DNA from: Candidatus Binatia bacterium
GTDB taxonomy: Bacteria; Desulfobacterota; Binatia; HRBIN30
NCBI GenBank assembly: GCA_026415395.1
Contig: JAOAHD010000007.1
Location: forward strand, 372,001-436,000
Length of the DNA: 64,000 bases
Direction: 5' to 3'
A model generated the notes under the pieces. The model made no database searches. It was not told the DNA's origin and worked only from the letters and a program-made list of their open reading frames with translations. This document shows, piece after piece, positions 51,615 through 61,036 of the stretch (position 1 is the stretch's first letter; every line of letters begins with the position of its first letter). The position numbers and the translations under genes were made by a program.

Positions 51615-54278
51615 TCACGGCTTCTCTGGTGGCGTTTTTTCCCAGCCGCTCGCACTGACACTGAGAGCCTCTTCGGCCGTGATGCCCTCGTGCGCCAGGG
51701 TGTCCTTGTAGCCCTTCACCATGAACCAACCCGCGTCATCCCCGCCGGTGGGGGTGATCCGCAGTTCCAGGGGTTCGCCCGGTCTCATCGCCTCAGCCGG
51801 CACTTCTACCAACAGCACGCCACTGCGGCCTGCGGTGGCCGCTCGATACAGGAAGCGAAGGCGGTAGCCATTTTGCCCCCAGCTCTCGTCTTGAAACTCA
51901 GGGCTTAAGCGGAAGGTGAGGGCGAATTTACCATCCACGTACAACTCTCCTTCGAAGGGCACTTCGGAGAACGACGCGGTTAGCACGGCGATCGTGCGCT
52001 TCTTTTCGGGCACAGGCGTAGTCGTCCAAACGACTTCCCCAGCTGAATCCCGCACATACGCCCACCAGGATTCGGTTCCCCCGCGGTAATCCGGATACGG
52101 ATTTTGGGTGTGCACGAACCGCTTGATTTCGCCAAACCCCTCAATCAATTGCACGGCTTCCGCTCGTTTGTCTGCTGGGGGTGGTGCCGGGGAAAGGGTC
52201 ACGGTGGGGATTTCGGCCACGGCGGAAATGCCCGGGACGTCCTTGCCCTCGGCGTCCGTGATGCGCGCGGTAAAGTACCAGTCCCCCACGCTCTCGCAGC
52301 TTTGCACGAGGAGCACGTTATCGCCCGCTTGTAAGTCGATGGATTTGCGCAAGGCGACGGGACCGAGCACGATCGGCACTGGGGAGAGCAAATTCCCGTT
52401 GAGCCAAACACGCGCCAAATCTCCACCGCCGGCGAGTTCCAAGAAAACTTGCTGAGCACGATCGGAACGCACGTTGGTCAGTGCGTAAGCGCACACGTAC
52501 TCGGGGTTGCCTGGATGGAGTGGATCAGAGCCGGCATAGAACATGTTGAGGTCGACCCGAACGTTGCGCTGAAACATTGGCCGCCAATACGCATCGCCAA
52601 AGGCCGTGCGTACACGATCTTTCGAGATTTTGGTTGGATCGATGAAGTCGCGACGAATGCCGCCGCCCTCGCTGTTGCCAAACAGGCCTAGGACGAGCCA
52701 TTGGGTTAAAAACATCCTGCGGGCACGGACTTCGGCAATGACAAACTCCTTTTGTCCGCCGGGGGCGATGATGTCTTTCAAAATCGTGTAGTCGCTGAAG
52801 TAGGCGAGGTCCGACTCGCGAAGCTGGTACAAAATCGGCCCGTCGATCGTGTACTCGGAGTAAAAGGCCGGGTCAGCGATCAAGTAGCCAATGTCACGCG
52901 TGCGGATGTAGTAGAGCGGATCCACTCGGTTGTAGAAGAGGGGGAAGATTTGCGGCTGGTTGACCTCCGTAGCCGTGAGCATCAGCCGCTGGTATTGAGG
53001 GCGCAGCGGCTCCATGAAGTGGATCGAATCGCGATATCCGTACTGAAATCCGCCGTACGTCGGAGCGGAGTACTTTGGATATTCGTTGAAGTAGAATGTG
53101 ACGTAGCGGTACGACTGCTGCGCCAAGAAGTACCCCGCGACCACGAGCCCTACCGCCTGGACGGTGCGCACCAACGGCTGCCAGCGGAGTATCTTCGCTA
53201 TCCACAGTGCTGTGGCAAGGCCCAGGCCAGTGAGCAAGCAGAATGCGGGGACGCCGATGAAGGCACGCGTGGCTGAGGGGATTTCCGTGAGCAGCGCTGC
53301 GCCGGTGGGATACACCGCCAGCCACCAGAGCAGCAGTTTGCTGAATCGATCGCGCCTGAGCAAGGCCGCAGCAATGCCGATGAGCAAGAATGGCATGTAA
53401 ATCGGCAGCAGCTCCCCAAACTCGCGGACCGCGTGTCGGGTGATGGGATCGCCTCGTTGGAACAGAAAAACTGGATCGAAAAAAGCCTTGTAGTGCGCCC
53501 AGTAGCGCCTCGCCTGCGGTAACCACGGGGCATTCCAGTCGAAGGCCGTCGTGCGTTGCAGGTAAATCGCCCCTTGCGGGTTGCGCTGGTAGAAGGCGAC
53601 GAGTGGCGCGATTGTCAAGATGCCGACCACAATCGCCAGCAACGTTTCTTTCCACCGGCGCAGCAAAGTCGGAGCGTATAACAGGGCGAAACCCACGAGA
53701 AACAGGGGCACCACCACAGTGGAAATCGCGTAGTTGTACGGGCAAGCGGCACAGAAAAATGCAGCCCAGGGTAAGGTGCGCCGGCCCTTGGTGTACAAGA
53801 TGAGCAACCACACGGCCATGCCGAACAGGAAGGCGAAGGGAGTCATTTCGAAGGCAATGCGGCTCATGTGGAGGTGCCACGGCGCGAGCGCCAAAAAGAC
53901 CGCCGAGAACAACCCCACCCACGGGTTAAAAAGCTCCTTCCCGATTAAGTACACGACGGCAATCGACAGCACGCCGTAAAAAGCTGCGGGCAAGCGAGTG
54001 GAAAACTCGTCGAGACCGAAAATCTTGACCGCTAATGCAGTGGAATAAATGTAGACGGTGTTTTTGTAGCCGCCGAAAGACCAAACCAGTAGCGGCAGGA
54101 ACTTTCCATTCTCATCGTACCCGCTTTGCGAAATTGCGTAGCCGTTGTAGCCGAAGGCAGCCTCGTCGCAGAACAGCCCCGCGGGAACGTCGCGCAATTG
54201 GTACAAGCGCAACCAAGCCGCTCCAAGGAGAACGACCGCAAGCGCAATGCCCCAAATCCATCGTCGCTCCGTTGCCAC
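51615..54278 (-). CDS. Large PMT/GT-C membrane glycosyltransferase with C-terminal carbohydrate-binding-like domain
   Basis: An 887-residue protein. About 12 membrane segments fill residues 10-430; the first loop carries LFCDEAAFGYNGYAIS, the acidic catalytic site of PMT/ArnT-like enzymes, and PLLVWSFGGYKNT follows. From about residue 540 the chain is soluble, with a jelly-roll-like domain near 570-690 (VFLELAGGGDLARVWLNGNLL, SIDLQAGDNVLLVQ) and another beta-rich segment at the end. It should use a polyprenyl-linked sugar and act outside the inner membrane. It lies 18 bp after a GT2 gene on the same strand, which probably makes its donor. Confidence 0.78.
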   Translation of the reverse strand: MATERRWIWGIALAVVLLGAAWLRLYQLRDVPAGLFCDEAAFGYNGYAISQSGYDENGKFLPLLVWSFGGYKNTVYIYSTALAVKIFGLDEFSTRLPAAFYGVLSIAVVYLIGKELFNPWVGLFSAVFLALAPWHLHMSRIAFEMTPFAFLFGMAVWLLILYTKGRRTLPWAAFFCAACPYNYAISTVVVPLFLVGFALLYAPTLLRRWKETLLAIVVGILTIAPLVAFYQRNPQGAIYLQRTTAFDWNAPWLPQARRYWAHYKAFFDPVFLFQRGDPITRHAVREFGELLPIYMPFLLIGIAAALLRRDRFSKLLLWWLAVYPTGAALLTEIPSATRAFIGVPAFCLLTGLGLATALWIAKILRWQPLVRTVQAVGLVVAGYFLAQQSYRYVTFYFNEYPKYSAPTYGGFQYGYRDSIHFMEPLRPQYQRLMLTATEVNQPQIFPLFYNRVDPLYYIRTRDIGYLIADPAFYSEYTIDGPILYQLRESDLAYFSDYTILKDIIAPGGQKEFVIAEVRARRMFLTQWLVLGLFGNSEGGGIRRDFIDPTKISKDRVRTAFGDAYWRPMFQRNVRVDLNMFYAGSDPLHPGNPEYVCAYALTNVRSDRAQQVFLELAGGGDLARVWLNGNLLSPVPIVLGPVALRKSIDLQAGDNVLLVQSCESVGDWYFTARITDAEGKDVPGISAVAEIPTVTLSPAPPPADKRAEAVQLIEGFGEIKRFVHTQNPYPDYRGGTESWWAYVRDSAGEVVWTTTPVPEKKRTIAVLTASFSEVPFEGELYVDGKFALTFRLSPEFQDESWGQNGYRLRFLYRAATAGRSGVLLVEVPAEAMRPGEPLELRITPTGGDDAGWFMVKGYKDTLAHEGITAEEALSVSASGWEKTPPEKP

Positions 54279-54296
54279 CCTTTGCCTCCTGGCAAT

Positions 54297-55055
54297 TCAG
54301 CGCACTGTTGGCGGAGTCGTCGCCCCTGGAACACCTACGGCGAGAGCCCGCACGGCCTGCACCCGTTTGCGGATACGCCACACTTCGACGTAGGCTTCGA
54401 GCCCACTCCAGAAATTCACTGTGGAGTCCGGTGCGTTCATCCACACCACTGGTACTTCGGCGACGCGGCGCCCGAGGGCGAGCGCTACCGCCAGCAGCTC
54501 TACATCGAAAGCAAAACGATCCACCGTGAGGTGTGGCCACACAGCAGCCATGCGCTCGCGTTGAAACAGTTTGAAGCCGCACTGCGTGTCGTGAAAGGGC
54601 AAGTCCACGACATGCCGTACCCACCAGTTGAAAAGCTTGCCCGCACGCTCGCGGAGCAAATTTTGTCGCTTGCGCACCTCAGATTGCGGTAGGGCTCGGC
54701 TGCCGATGGCGACATCGAAACCTTGCTCCAGCGCCCGCACAAGTTTCGGCAACTCCTCGATGGGGGTCGAGAGATCAGCGTCGGAGATCAGCACCCAATC
54801 GCCGCGCGCCTGCAGCGCTCCCTGGCGGACGGCGTATCCTTTGCCGCGATTCGGTGTGTAGCGCAGCAGGCGGAGGGCAGGACGGTCGCGAAACCGTTCC
54901 CGAACAAGAGCAGCCGTAGCGTCCGTACTCCCGTCATCGACCACCACCACCTCGGAGTCATAGGGTTGAGAGCCCAAGTAGGAGAAGATGCGCTCCAACG
55001 AAGGCAGGATCCGTCGTGCTTCGTTGAACGCTGGGATAACGACGGACAGTTTCAT
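54297..55055 (-). CDS. GT2 glycosyltransferase (dolichyl-phosphate beta-glucosyltransferase-like)
   Basis: A 252-residue GT2 enzyme. It begins SVVIPAFNEARRILPSLERI, continues VVVDDGSTDATAALVRERF, has SDADLSTPIEELPKL as the DxD region and FDVAIGSRALPQSEV. DTQCGFKLFQRERM and DRFAFDVELLAVALALG are typical of Alg5-like glucosyltransferases. It probably makes polyprenyl-phosphate glucose or a related donor. The PMT-like gene follows on the same strand 18 bp away, making a donor-maker and donor-user pair. The divergent Agl23-like gene starts about 90 bp on the other side. Confidence 0.88.
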   Translation of the reverse strand: MKLSVVIPAFNEARRILPSLERIFSYLGSQPYDSEVVVVDDGSTDATAALVRERFRDRPALRLLRYTPNRGKGYAVRQGALQARGDWVLISDADLSTPIEELPKLVRALEQGFDVAIGSRALPQSEVRKRQNLLRERAGKLFNWWVRHVVDLPFHDTQCGFKLFQRERMAAVWPHLTVDRFAFDVELLAVALALGRRVAEVPVVWMNAPDSTVNFWSGLEAYVEVWRIRKRVQAVRALAVGVPGATTPPTVR

Positions 55056-55145
55056 GCCGCGCGCAGACCGTTAGTTGACAACGTCACCAGTGGCATATAC
55101 ACGAGTTCGGCTTTGCGCGGGCAAAACCCGCACGAGTGGCGTCGT

Positions 55146-57902
55146 ATGGCAGAGAGAGCAGTGATTCGCAACCAGTCGAGTGCGCTCCCCGAGGCGCCAG
55201 TACCAACTTCCTCCGAGCATTGGTGGGACCAGCCCATGCTGGGCACATACACCCGCTGGCAGTGCCTGACGGTGGCTGTGTTCGCAATTGCTCTGGTGAA
55301 TCGTTTGCTCTGGCTGGGTGAGCGCCCCTTTCACCACGACGAGTCGATCCACGCGTTTTTCTCGTGGAAGATCGTGGACGAAGGAATTGCGCATTATAAA
55401 TACGATCCGGTCTACCACGGCCCCGTGCTGTACTACTCCTCTGCCCTGGTCATGTGGTTGCTCGGCGATTCCGACTTTACGGCTCGCTTGAGCGCCGTGC
55501 TGTTCGGACTCGGGATTCTCGGTTTCACGTGGCCGCTGCGCAGGTTTGTCGGTGCGACCACGGCCTTTCTGTTCTTGCTGTTGTTCACGTTTTCGCCTGC
55601 GCTCACGTATTTCACCCGCTTCCTCCGCCACGATGTGTACGTGGGCCTAGGCAATATCATGGCGATTTACTTCGCGTTTCGTTTCGGCGAAACGCGGCGT
55701 GATCGATACTTGTATTTGTCGTCCTTGGGCCTGGCAATTGCCTTTTGCAACAAGGAGGACATGTACGCGCTCATCCCCGTAAGCTTGCTGAGCCTCGCGC
55801 TCATGCTGGTTTGGGAGGTGTTGTACGCGCCCGAGTGGCGCACGCAACTGAGGTCCGTGTGGGCGGAAACCAAATCCCTGCTCGTGGAGAAGTGGATCCC
55901 GATTGTCGGTAGCGCGGTCTTGTTTGTCGTGGTGTCTCTCACCTTTTATACGTCTTTTTTTACCCATCCGGAAAACTGGAATCCGGTGACCCCGGCACTC
56001 ACGTACTGGTGGGGCCAACACCAAATTAAACGGATTGGGGGCCCGTGGTGGTACTATTTCCCGCAGCTCATTTCGTATGAGTTTTTGATTTTCGTTCCAG
56101 CGCTGCTGCTGTTGCTGCGACCGCTTTCGACCGCGCGGGCTACGGAACGGCCGAGCACGCGGTTTTTGTTTTACACCACTGTGGCAACCTTCGCGATATT
56201 CGTTGGCTGGTGCTTTTACGACTGGCATCAGGCCGGGATTGTGATTTTGATTCCGCTCGCTTTTGCTGGCCTCACGGTGATGCAGCGTTGGCTCCCGAGC
56301 CGTTTCTTACGTTTCATGGTGATTTATACGATCGGCTGCGTCGGATTTTACTCCTGGGCGCAAGAAAAGGTTCCCTGGTTGTTGTTCCCGATCCTGATGC
56401 CGATGTCGATGCTCGCAGCAGCGTGGTACAGCGAGCGCGTTCAGGCCGGGACTTTTCGCGAGCCCGTTCCGATTGTTCTGGTCTCTTCTTTGGGCGCGCT
56501 CACGGTTTGGATCTTGGTGGCGAGCAACTACTTTTATGGTGCGCCGCGCCCAGCCGAAGCTCCCGGGCCGCGCACGGCTGAACTTCTGGCCTACGTTCAG
56601 TCGACGTACGATATTCACATGGTCATGCAGAAGATCGAAGAGGTCGGGCAAAAGCTCGGAACCGGTAGGAACACGCGTTTGCAAGTGTCGGGGAACGCGA
56701 CCTGGCCGCTCAGTTGGTATTTGCGCCATTACCCCGTGAACTGGGCAGCGGATGTGCGCAAGGTGGATACGCCGGTGGTGATCGTCGACAAAGAGGTAGC
56801 AGCGAATTTCGACAAAGTGTTGCTCGACCAGTACGAGAAGATTCCTTTTGCGATTCGTGGCTGGTGGGAACCGGATTGGTCGAAGATGAATGCGGTGACG
56901 TTGACCCGCTGGCTCTTCACCCGCCAGGCGTGGAGCCCGGTCGGCTCGAGCGACGCGGTGATGTACGTTCTCAAGGACTTGCGGCCCGGAAAGGACATCA
57001 CGCCGATCGCGGTGAATCCTCCGCCCGCACCGCGCCCGTACACGATGCAGCCATCGTTCGAAAAGCCGGTGGCGGTATGGGGGAAGAGGGGGAGAGGGGC
57101 CGGTGAGTTCGACGAACCGCGCGGCCTAGCTGTGGACAGCAAGGGCTTCCTGTATGTCGTGGACAGCAAGAACCATCGGGTACAGCGACTCTCTCCCGAA
57201 GGCCGCGCAGTCACCGTGTGGGGCAAGCAAGGAAATGGACCGGGAGAGTTCAACGATCCGTGTGGGGTCGCTGTGGGGCCCGATGGATCGGTGTATGTGG
57301 CCGACACTTGGAATCACCGCATCCAAAAGTTCACCGCGGACGGAACGTTCATTCGTGAGTGGGTGGAGCAAACTTCGGGATTCTGGGGCCCACGCGGAAT
57401 TGCAGTGGCACCCGATGGAAGTGCGGTGTTCGTGACGGACACCGGCAACAAACGGGTGGTCAAATTCGACCCGGATGGCAAGCAGTTGCTGGTGTGGGGC
57501 AAGGAGGGGTCGCGTCCTGGGGAGTTCATCGAACCTGTAGGTCTGGCGTTCAACAGCGAGGGCGAACTTTACGTGGCCGACACTGGAAATCGTCGCGTGC
57601 AGGTGTTCCGACAGGACGGGTCGTTCGTGCGGGAACATTTTGTTTCCGGTTGGGAAGAGTTTTACACCGAGCCGTACCTGGCAATCCTAGGAGCGGATTT
57701 GCTGGCCACCGACTCTTTCAACCACCGCGTGGCGCGGTACGACAAAGGCGGAGCGCTGGTGTTTGTCTGGGGAAAGAGCGGTGCTGACCCGGGCGACTTC
57801 AACCGCCCGATCGGCGTCGCTGCTGACGCCGATGGGGGTGTTTACGTCGCGGATACGATGAACCACCGTATCCAGAAATTCGTCCTACCCGTCACCCGCT
57901 AG
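55146..57902 (+). CDS. Agl23-like GT-C membrane protein fused to a six-repeat NHL propeller
   Basis: About 918 residues from the ATG at 55146; the frame is open far upstream inside the opposing GT2 gene. The membrane half (about residues 35-470) has RPFHHDESIHAFFSW and YDPVYHGPVLYY, the signature of the Agl23 (TIGR03663-type) flippase-associated family, related to PMT enzymes. A soluble linker follows. The last 300 residues or so hold six NHL-type repeats, each with GEF, a GVAV or GLAV strand and YVADT-x-NHRIQ. This makes a complete six-blade propeller fused to the membrane part. It is probably periplasmic and may bind glycan or protein partners. Function is not established. Confidence 0.85.
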   Translation: MAERAVIRNQSSALPEAPVPTSSEHWWDQPMLGTYTRWQCLTVAVFAIALVNRLLWLGERPFHHDESIHAFFSWKIVDEGIAHYKYDPVYHGPVLYYSSALVMWLLGDSDFTARLSAVLFGLGILGFTWPLRRFVGATTAFLFLLLFTFSPALTYFTRFLRHDVYVGLGNIMAIYFAFRFGETRRDRYLYLSSLGLAIAFCNKEDMYALIPVSLLSLALMLVWEVLYAPEWRTQLRSVWAETKSLLVEKWIPIVGSAVLFVVVSLTFYTSFFTHPENWNPVTPALTYWWGQHQIKRIGGPWWYYFPQLISYEFLIFVPALLLLLRPLSTARATERPSTRFLFYTTVATFAIFVGWCFYDWHQAGIVILIPLAFAGLTVMQRWLPSRFLRFMVIYTIGCVGFYSWAQEKVPWLLFPILMPMSMLAAAWYSERVQAGTFREPVPIVLVSSLGALTVWILVASNYFYGAPRPAEAPGPRTAELLAYVQSTYDIHMVMQKIEEVGQKLGTGRNTRLQVSGNATWPLSWYLRHYPVNWAADVRKVDTPVVIVDKEVAANFDKVLLDQYEKIPFAIRGWWEPDWSKMNAVTLTRWLFTRQAWSPVGSSDAVMYVLKDLRPGKDITPIAVNPPPAPRPYTMQPSFEKPVAVWGKRGRGAGEFDEPRGLAVDSKGFLYVVDSKNHRVQRLSPEGRAVTVWGKQGNGPGEFNDPCGVAVGPDGSVYVADTWNHRIQKFTADGTFIREWVEQTSGFWGPRGIAVAPDGSAVFVTDTGNKRVVKFDPDGKQLLVWGKEGSRPGEFIEPVGLAFNSEGELYVADTGNRRVQVFRQDGSFVREHFVSGWEEFYTEPYLAILGADLLATDSFNHRVARYDKGGALVFVWGKSGADPGDFNRPIGVAADADGGVYVADTMNHRIQKFVLPVTR

Positions 57903-57929
57903 GAACGCGAGTGAAAGGCGTGCGCCGAT

Positions 57930-58670
57930 CTAATGCTCCGAGACGATCTTTTGCCGCAGCCGGAACAAGTCGTAGAACGCCCGTAAGATCACCTTGGGGT
58001 GGGCTCCCGTTTGTGTGCCTGCCGTTCGCGGGTAGTGATGCACGCCCACTTCCTTGATCCCGAAGCCTTTGCGCACGGCGCGTCCGTAAAGTTCGGCGTT
58101 GATCAGGGCTCCCGTCGACTCCAGGGTCACCGCATCCAACACCTTTTTGGGGATCAGCTTGAAGGCGCAGTTCAAATCGCGCACGCGCACGTTCAGAAGG
58201 ATGCGCACCAGCCAGCCGCCGAACAGCCGTGCGTTGAGGCGACGGATAAAAGGGTCGTTTCGCTTAATCCGGTAGCCGGTGACGATATGGTTCTCGTCCG
58301 TGGCCAGAGGCAAGAGAAGCGCCAGCTCTCGAATATCGAACTGTCCGTCCCCATCCATGTAAAACACGAACCGTTTGCGTGCTGCTGCAAACCCAGTCCG
58401 AAGTGCCGCACCGTATCCCCGGTTCTGCGGGTGGTGCTGCGGGTGGACGCGCGGTAGCTCCCGGGCGAGGGCTTCGATGATCTCTCCCGTGCGATCGCGA
58501 CTTCCGTCGTTGACGACAATAATCTCGTAATCGAGCGGAGTGGTATCCAAGTAGCTCGCGACTTCACGGGTCACCCGTTCGATGTTGGCCTCTTCGTTGT
58601 AAGCGGGCAGCACGACGGAGAGGTCCTTAACAACGCTAAGATTCTGATTGCTTTTTTCTGTTTGACTCAT
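57930..58670 (-). CDS. GT2 glycosyltransferase
   Basis: About 246 residues from the ATG at 58670; the frame continues to 58757 without family character. Motifs are LSVVLPAYNEEANIERVTREV, VVNDGSRDRTGEIIEAL, YMDGDGQFDIRELALLLP and LNCAFKLIPKKVL. The short HHYPRTAGTQTGAHPKVILRAFYDL end is typical of polyprenyl-phosphate mannose synthase-like enzymes without extra membrane hairpins. It converges with the Agl23-NHL gene, 27 bp between the stops, and is divergent from the zinc-ribbon gene. It is the fifth GT2 in the window. Confidence 0.86.
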   Translation of the reverse strand: MSQTEKSNQNLSVVKDLSVVLPAYNEEANIERVTREVASYLDTTPLDYEIIVVNDGSRDRTGEIIEALARELPRVHPQHHPQNRGYGAALRTGFAAARKRFVFYMDGDGQFDIRELALLLPLATDENHIVTGYRIKRNDPFIRRLNARLFGGWLVRILLNVRVRDLNCAFKLIPKKVLDAVTLESTGALINAELYGRAVRKGFGIKEVGVHHYPRTAGTQTGAHPKVILRAFYDLFRLRQKIVSEH

Positions 58671-58695
58671 AGAATCCTCGGCCCTGACGTTGGCT

Positions 58696-59766
58696 ATGGA
58701 ATTGAAGATTATTTGCCCCAGTTGCAATGCTGTGTATCGGCTTCGACGGGCGCCCAAGCCGGACGCTCGTCTGCGATGCCGGCGGTGTCAGCAGATCTTT
58801 ATTTACGTTCCGCCGCGCCCGGGTCGGGCAACTGCCACTGAAAGTAGCGAGGCAGGGGCGGTCGACGCGGCGGAGCCATTGGACGAGGGGGCCGGAGGTG
58901 AGGTGGGGGCAAATCCGCCAGACACGGACACCGATGCACGCGGCGCGGAACAGGGCCGGCCTCCCGAGAGTGGTGCGAAGACGCCACGCGGCGGCCGGAG
59001 CGGGGAACGCAAGCCCCGCAAGGATCGCGACCCGATGATCCCGGAGTTTGAGTTTGGCGAGGAAGAGGAGTTCACTCTCGATCCGGAGAATAAAGATTTC
59101 GATGCAGTCGAAGCGTCCGAGCCAATCAGACAAAAACCGGAGAAGCGACGCCCATCTAACGGGCGTACTCGCGGCAGCACTGTGGCCTCCGATGATCTCG
59201 GCCAGTTTCGCACCCTTGTGTTTCTCCTCTGTGTGGTCGTGGGATTTTACGCTGTGCTGACCACGAGCTTGTTTGCGCGGCCCGATCGTGCGCAAGCGTT
59301 GATCACGCAGATTCCGGTCGTTGGCCAGGGGATCGGGGAGGAGCGTTTGTGGGCCCGGCGTGTACGCCTGGAGGGTGTAGAGGCGAGCACGCAGCAAACC
59401 AAAGACGGGCGGCCAGTGTTGGTGATTACCGGTAGAGCAGTGAACACAGCGCCGAACCCGTTGCAAGCGGTGCAATTGTCGGCAGAGCTGCTGCGTGCGG
59501 ACGGCAAAGTGGTCGACGAGAAGACTGTCTTCCTGGGTAATATGGTGTCCGCGCGTGTGCTGCGCGACCTGACACCGCAAGAAATTTCTATCTTGCAGCA
59601 GTTGAGCCCGCCGAAACAGTTTGCCATCCCCCCAGGCGAGTCTGCGTCGTTTGCCATCGTCTTCTTTCTCGATGCCACCCGCCAGGGTGACTCGAGACGA
59701 GTGGAAGAGGGGCGGTACCCGTCGGAATTCCGGCTGCGAGTGGTGACGGCGCGACGTCAAGGCTGA
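58696..59766 (+). CDS. MJ0042-type zinc-ribbon / DUF3426 membrane protein
   Basis: About 356 residues from the ATG at 58696. The N-terminal zinc ribbon has CPSC and CRRC pairs about 20 residues apart ([24 protein letters not shown]). A long acidic and basic linker follows, then one membrane segment ([20 protein letters not shown], near residue 180). The C-terminal periplasmic domain ([28 protein letters not shown], then [15 protein letters not shown]) is of the DUF3426/FxLYD type. Similar proteins are common in proteobacteria, with no firm function. Its stop overlaps the convergent tatA gene by 10 bp. Confidence 0.82.
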   Translation: MELKIICPSCNAVYRLRRAPKPDARLRCRRCQQIFIYVPPRPGRATATESSEAGAVDAAEPLDEGAGGEVGANPPDTDTDARGAEQGRPPESGAKTPRGGRSGERKPRKDRDPMIPEFEFGEEEEFTLDPENKDFDAVEASEPIRQKPEKRRPSNGRTRGSTVASDDLGQFRTLVFLLCVVVGFYAVLTTSLFARPDRAQALITQIPVVGQGIGEERLWARRVRLEGVEASTQQTKDGRPVLVITGRAVNTAPNPLQAVQLSAELLRADGKVVDEKTVFLGNMVSARVLRDLTPQEISILQQLSPPKQFAIPPGESASFAIVFFLDATRQGDSRRVEEGRYPSEFRLRVVTARRQG

Positions 59767-59975
59767 TCTTTGTCCTGGGGCCGTGATGGCTCATCCTCCA
59801 CATTGCGCGGCGTGACGTCGATTTCGTCGGGCATCCGCAGTTGCTTGCGAAAATTGCGGATTCCGCGTCCTAGACTTTCGCCGAGCTCTGGCAGGCGGCC
59901 GGCCCCGAAAATGATGAGCACGATGACGAGGAGGATGATCAGTTCACCGAGACCGAGCCCGAGCACGAGCTTCAC
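59757..59975 (-). CDS. tatA: Twin-arginine translocase subunit TatA/E
   Basis: About 72 residues from the GTG at 59975. One N-terminal membrane helix ([24 protein letters not shown]) carries the FGxxRLPE hinge, followed by the amphipathic helix [15 protein letters not shown] and an acidic polar tail. TatA oligomers form the passage for folded proteins exported by the Tat system. The frame is open to 60125 upstream, but the TatA core fixes the start. tatB and tatC are not here. The GTG is part of a short, poor ribosome site. Confidence 0.88.
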   Translation of the reverse strand: MKLVLGLGLGELIILLVIVLIIFGAGRLPELGESLGRGIRNFRKQLRMPDEIDVTPRNVEDEPSRPQDKDQP

Positions 59976-60036
59976 TATACGGGAACACTTCTGTTTTTCG
60001 CAAGGGAGCGAGCTGCTGGGAACGAGGGCGATTCCC

Positions 60037-60771
60037 TCAGCTGACCCTTGCTCCGTGCTTGCCGCCGCTCCTCCGCTGGCCTTCCGTCTGTGACACGCTG
60101 GATCCCGCATGTCCCGTGCGTGCACCGGAGGTCACCGCGTGTACAAGGGTTTGCAAAAATCCCTCGAGAACATCTGCCGGCTGGTGCGAGAACTGGAGCT
60201 GCGCCACCATGTGCGCGGCACTGACCACGAACAGCGCCGCAAAATGCGCATCTAATGTGCCCGGGATGCTGCGTTCCCGCTGGCCGCGACGAATGGTTTC
60301 CGCAATGGCGGTTACCACCTCGCGCTGAAATTCGAGATAGCGAGGCCAAACTCCTTCCCGAACTGAAGTACTCCAGTCCAGCCACACCCGCGCGTATTCT
60401 TCGTGCATCACAACGGACCTCGAAAATTCACGTGCGTGCAGCAGGAGCACTTCGCTCGCTGAAAGCTCACGACGGGCGTGAATCCGCTGGGTCATGTCGA
60501 TGTAAAAGCGGGCAACTTCGTCGAGTACGGCATCCACGAGTGCCTTTCGCGTGGGGAAGTAGGCAAACACCGTGGGCACGGCGACGCGAGCTTCTTTGGC
60601 AATTTCCGCGTGGCGTCCTTCCCCTATGCCTCGCCGAGCGAAGACGCGCAGCGCGCAAGCGAGCAGTTGCTGACGCCGAGACTCTGGGGAGAGGCGCACC
60701 GCGCGCCGTCGCTTTGGCTTGACCGCGTCGCTTTTGGTCGTTGTGCGAGTGGAGCTGCGTCGGCGTTGCAT
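60037..60771 (-). CDS. TetR/AcrR-family transcriptional regulator
   Basis: About 244 residues from the ATG at 60771; an upstream ATG-type start at 60834 is possible. A basic N-terminal tail precedes the TetR DNA-binding domain: [47 protein letters not shown] helical ligand-binding domain follows. It is transcribed away from the diiron/SCP2-like/ferredoxin operon with about 265 bp between them, the usual arrangement for a local repressor of that operon. A lipid- or aromatic-type ligand would fit, but none can be deduced. Confidence 0.85.
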   Translation of the reverse strand: MQRRRSSTRTTTKSDAVKPKRRRAVRLSPESRRQQLLACALRVFARRGIGEGRHAEIAKEARVAVPTVFAYFPTRKALVDAVLDEVARFYIDMTQRIHARRELSASEVLLLHAREFSRSVVMHEEYARVWLDWSTSVREGVWPRYLEFQREVVTAIAETIRRGQRERSIPGTLDAHFAALFVVSAAHMVAQLQFSHQPADVLEGFLQTLVHAVTSGARTGHAGSSVSQTEGQRRSGGKHGARVS

Positions 60772-60973
60772 CGTGAACCCTTGTACCAAGGGCCATGTGC
60801 TCGCGCACGGGGCAGCCAGTTCGGTTAGACTCATTGCCGTTCCCCCATGATTTTATCCAAACGCGGCAGTGCTCCGTCGCTTTGCTGCGCGAGTGTTCGG
60901 GCCATGAAGCGCGCACGGCAGGGGCTGGAGTCGGTCAAACTGCGGAGGCTTTGGAACCGCTCTTTTTAGGCTC

Positions 60974-61013
60974 TTGACTTCGTTACCCGTGGGGCGTAGT
61001 GACAATTTTATCA
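60974..61013 (+). promoter_or_regulatory. Possible promoter and operator for the diiron operon
   Basis: TTGACT at 60974-60979 resembles a -35 box, with weak -10-like TAGTGA at 60997-61002. An imperfect palindrome TGACAATTTTATCA lies at 61000-61013, of the size bound by TetR regulators. Both lie before the ATG at 61037 and its AGGAGG. Confidence 0.35.
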
Positions 61014-61036
61014 TTAGTGGCCGCAGGAGGTGCACG

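Noticed and set aside
54723-55145. N-terminal extension of the Agl23-like protein into the opposing GT2 gene
   Set aside because: This part is antisense to conserved GT2 motifs and does not resemble the Agl23 N-terminus. The ATG at 55146 gives the expected start.
58636-59760. 374-codon frame antisense to the zinc-ribbon gene
   Set aside because: The plus-strand frame has paired CxxC motifs, a membrane segment and family character. The antisense frame is a GC-driven shadow.
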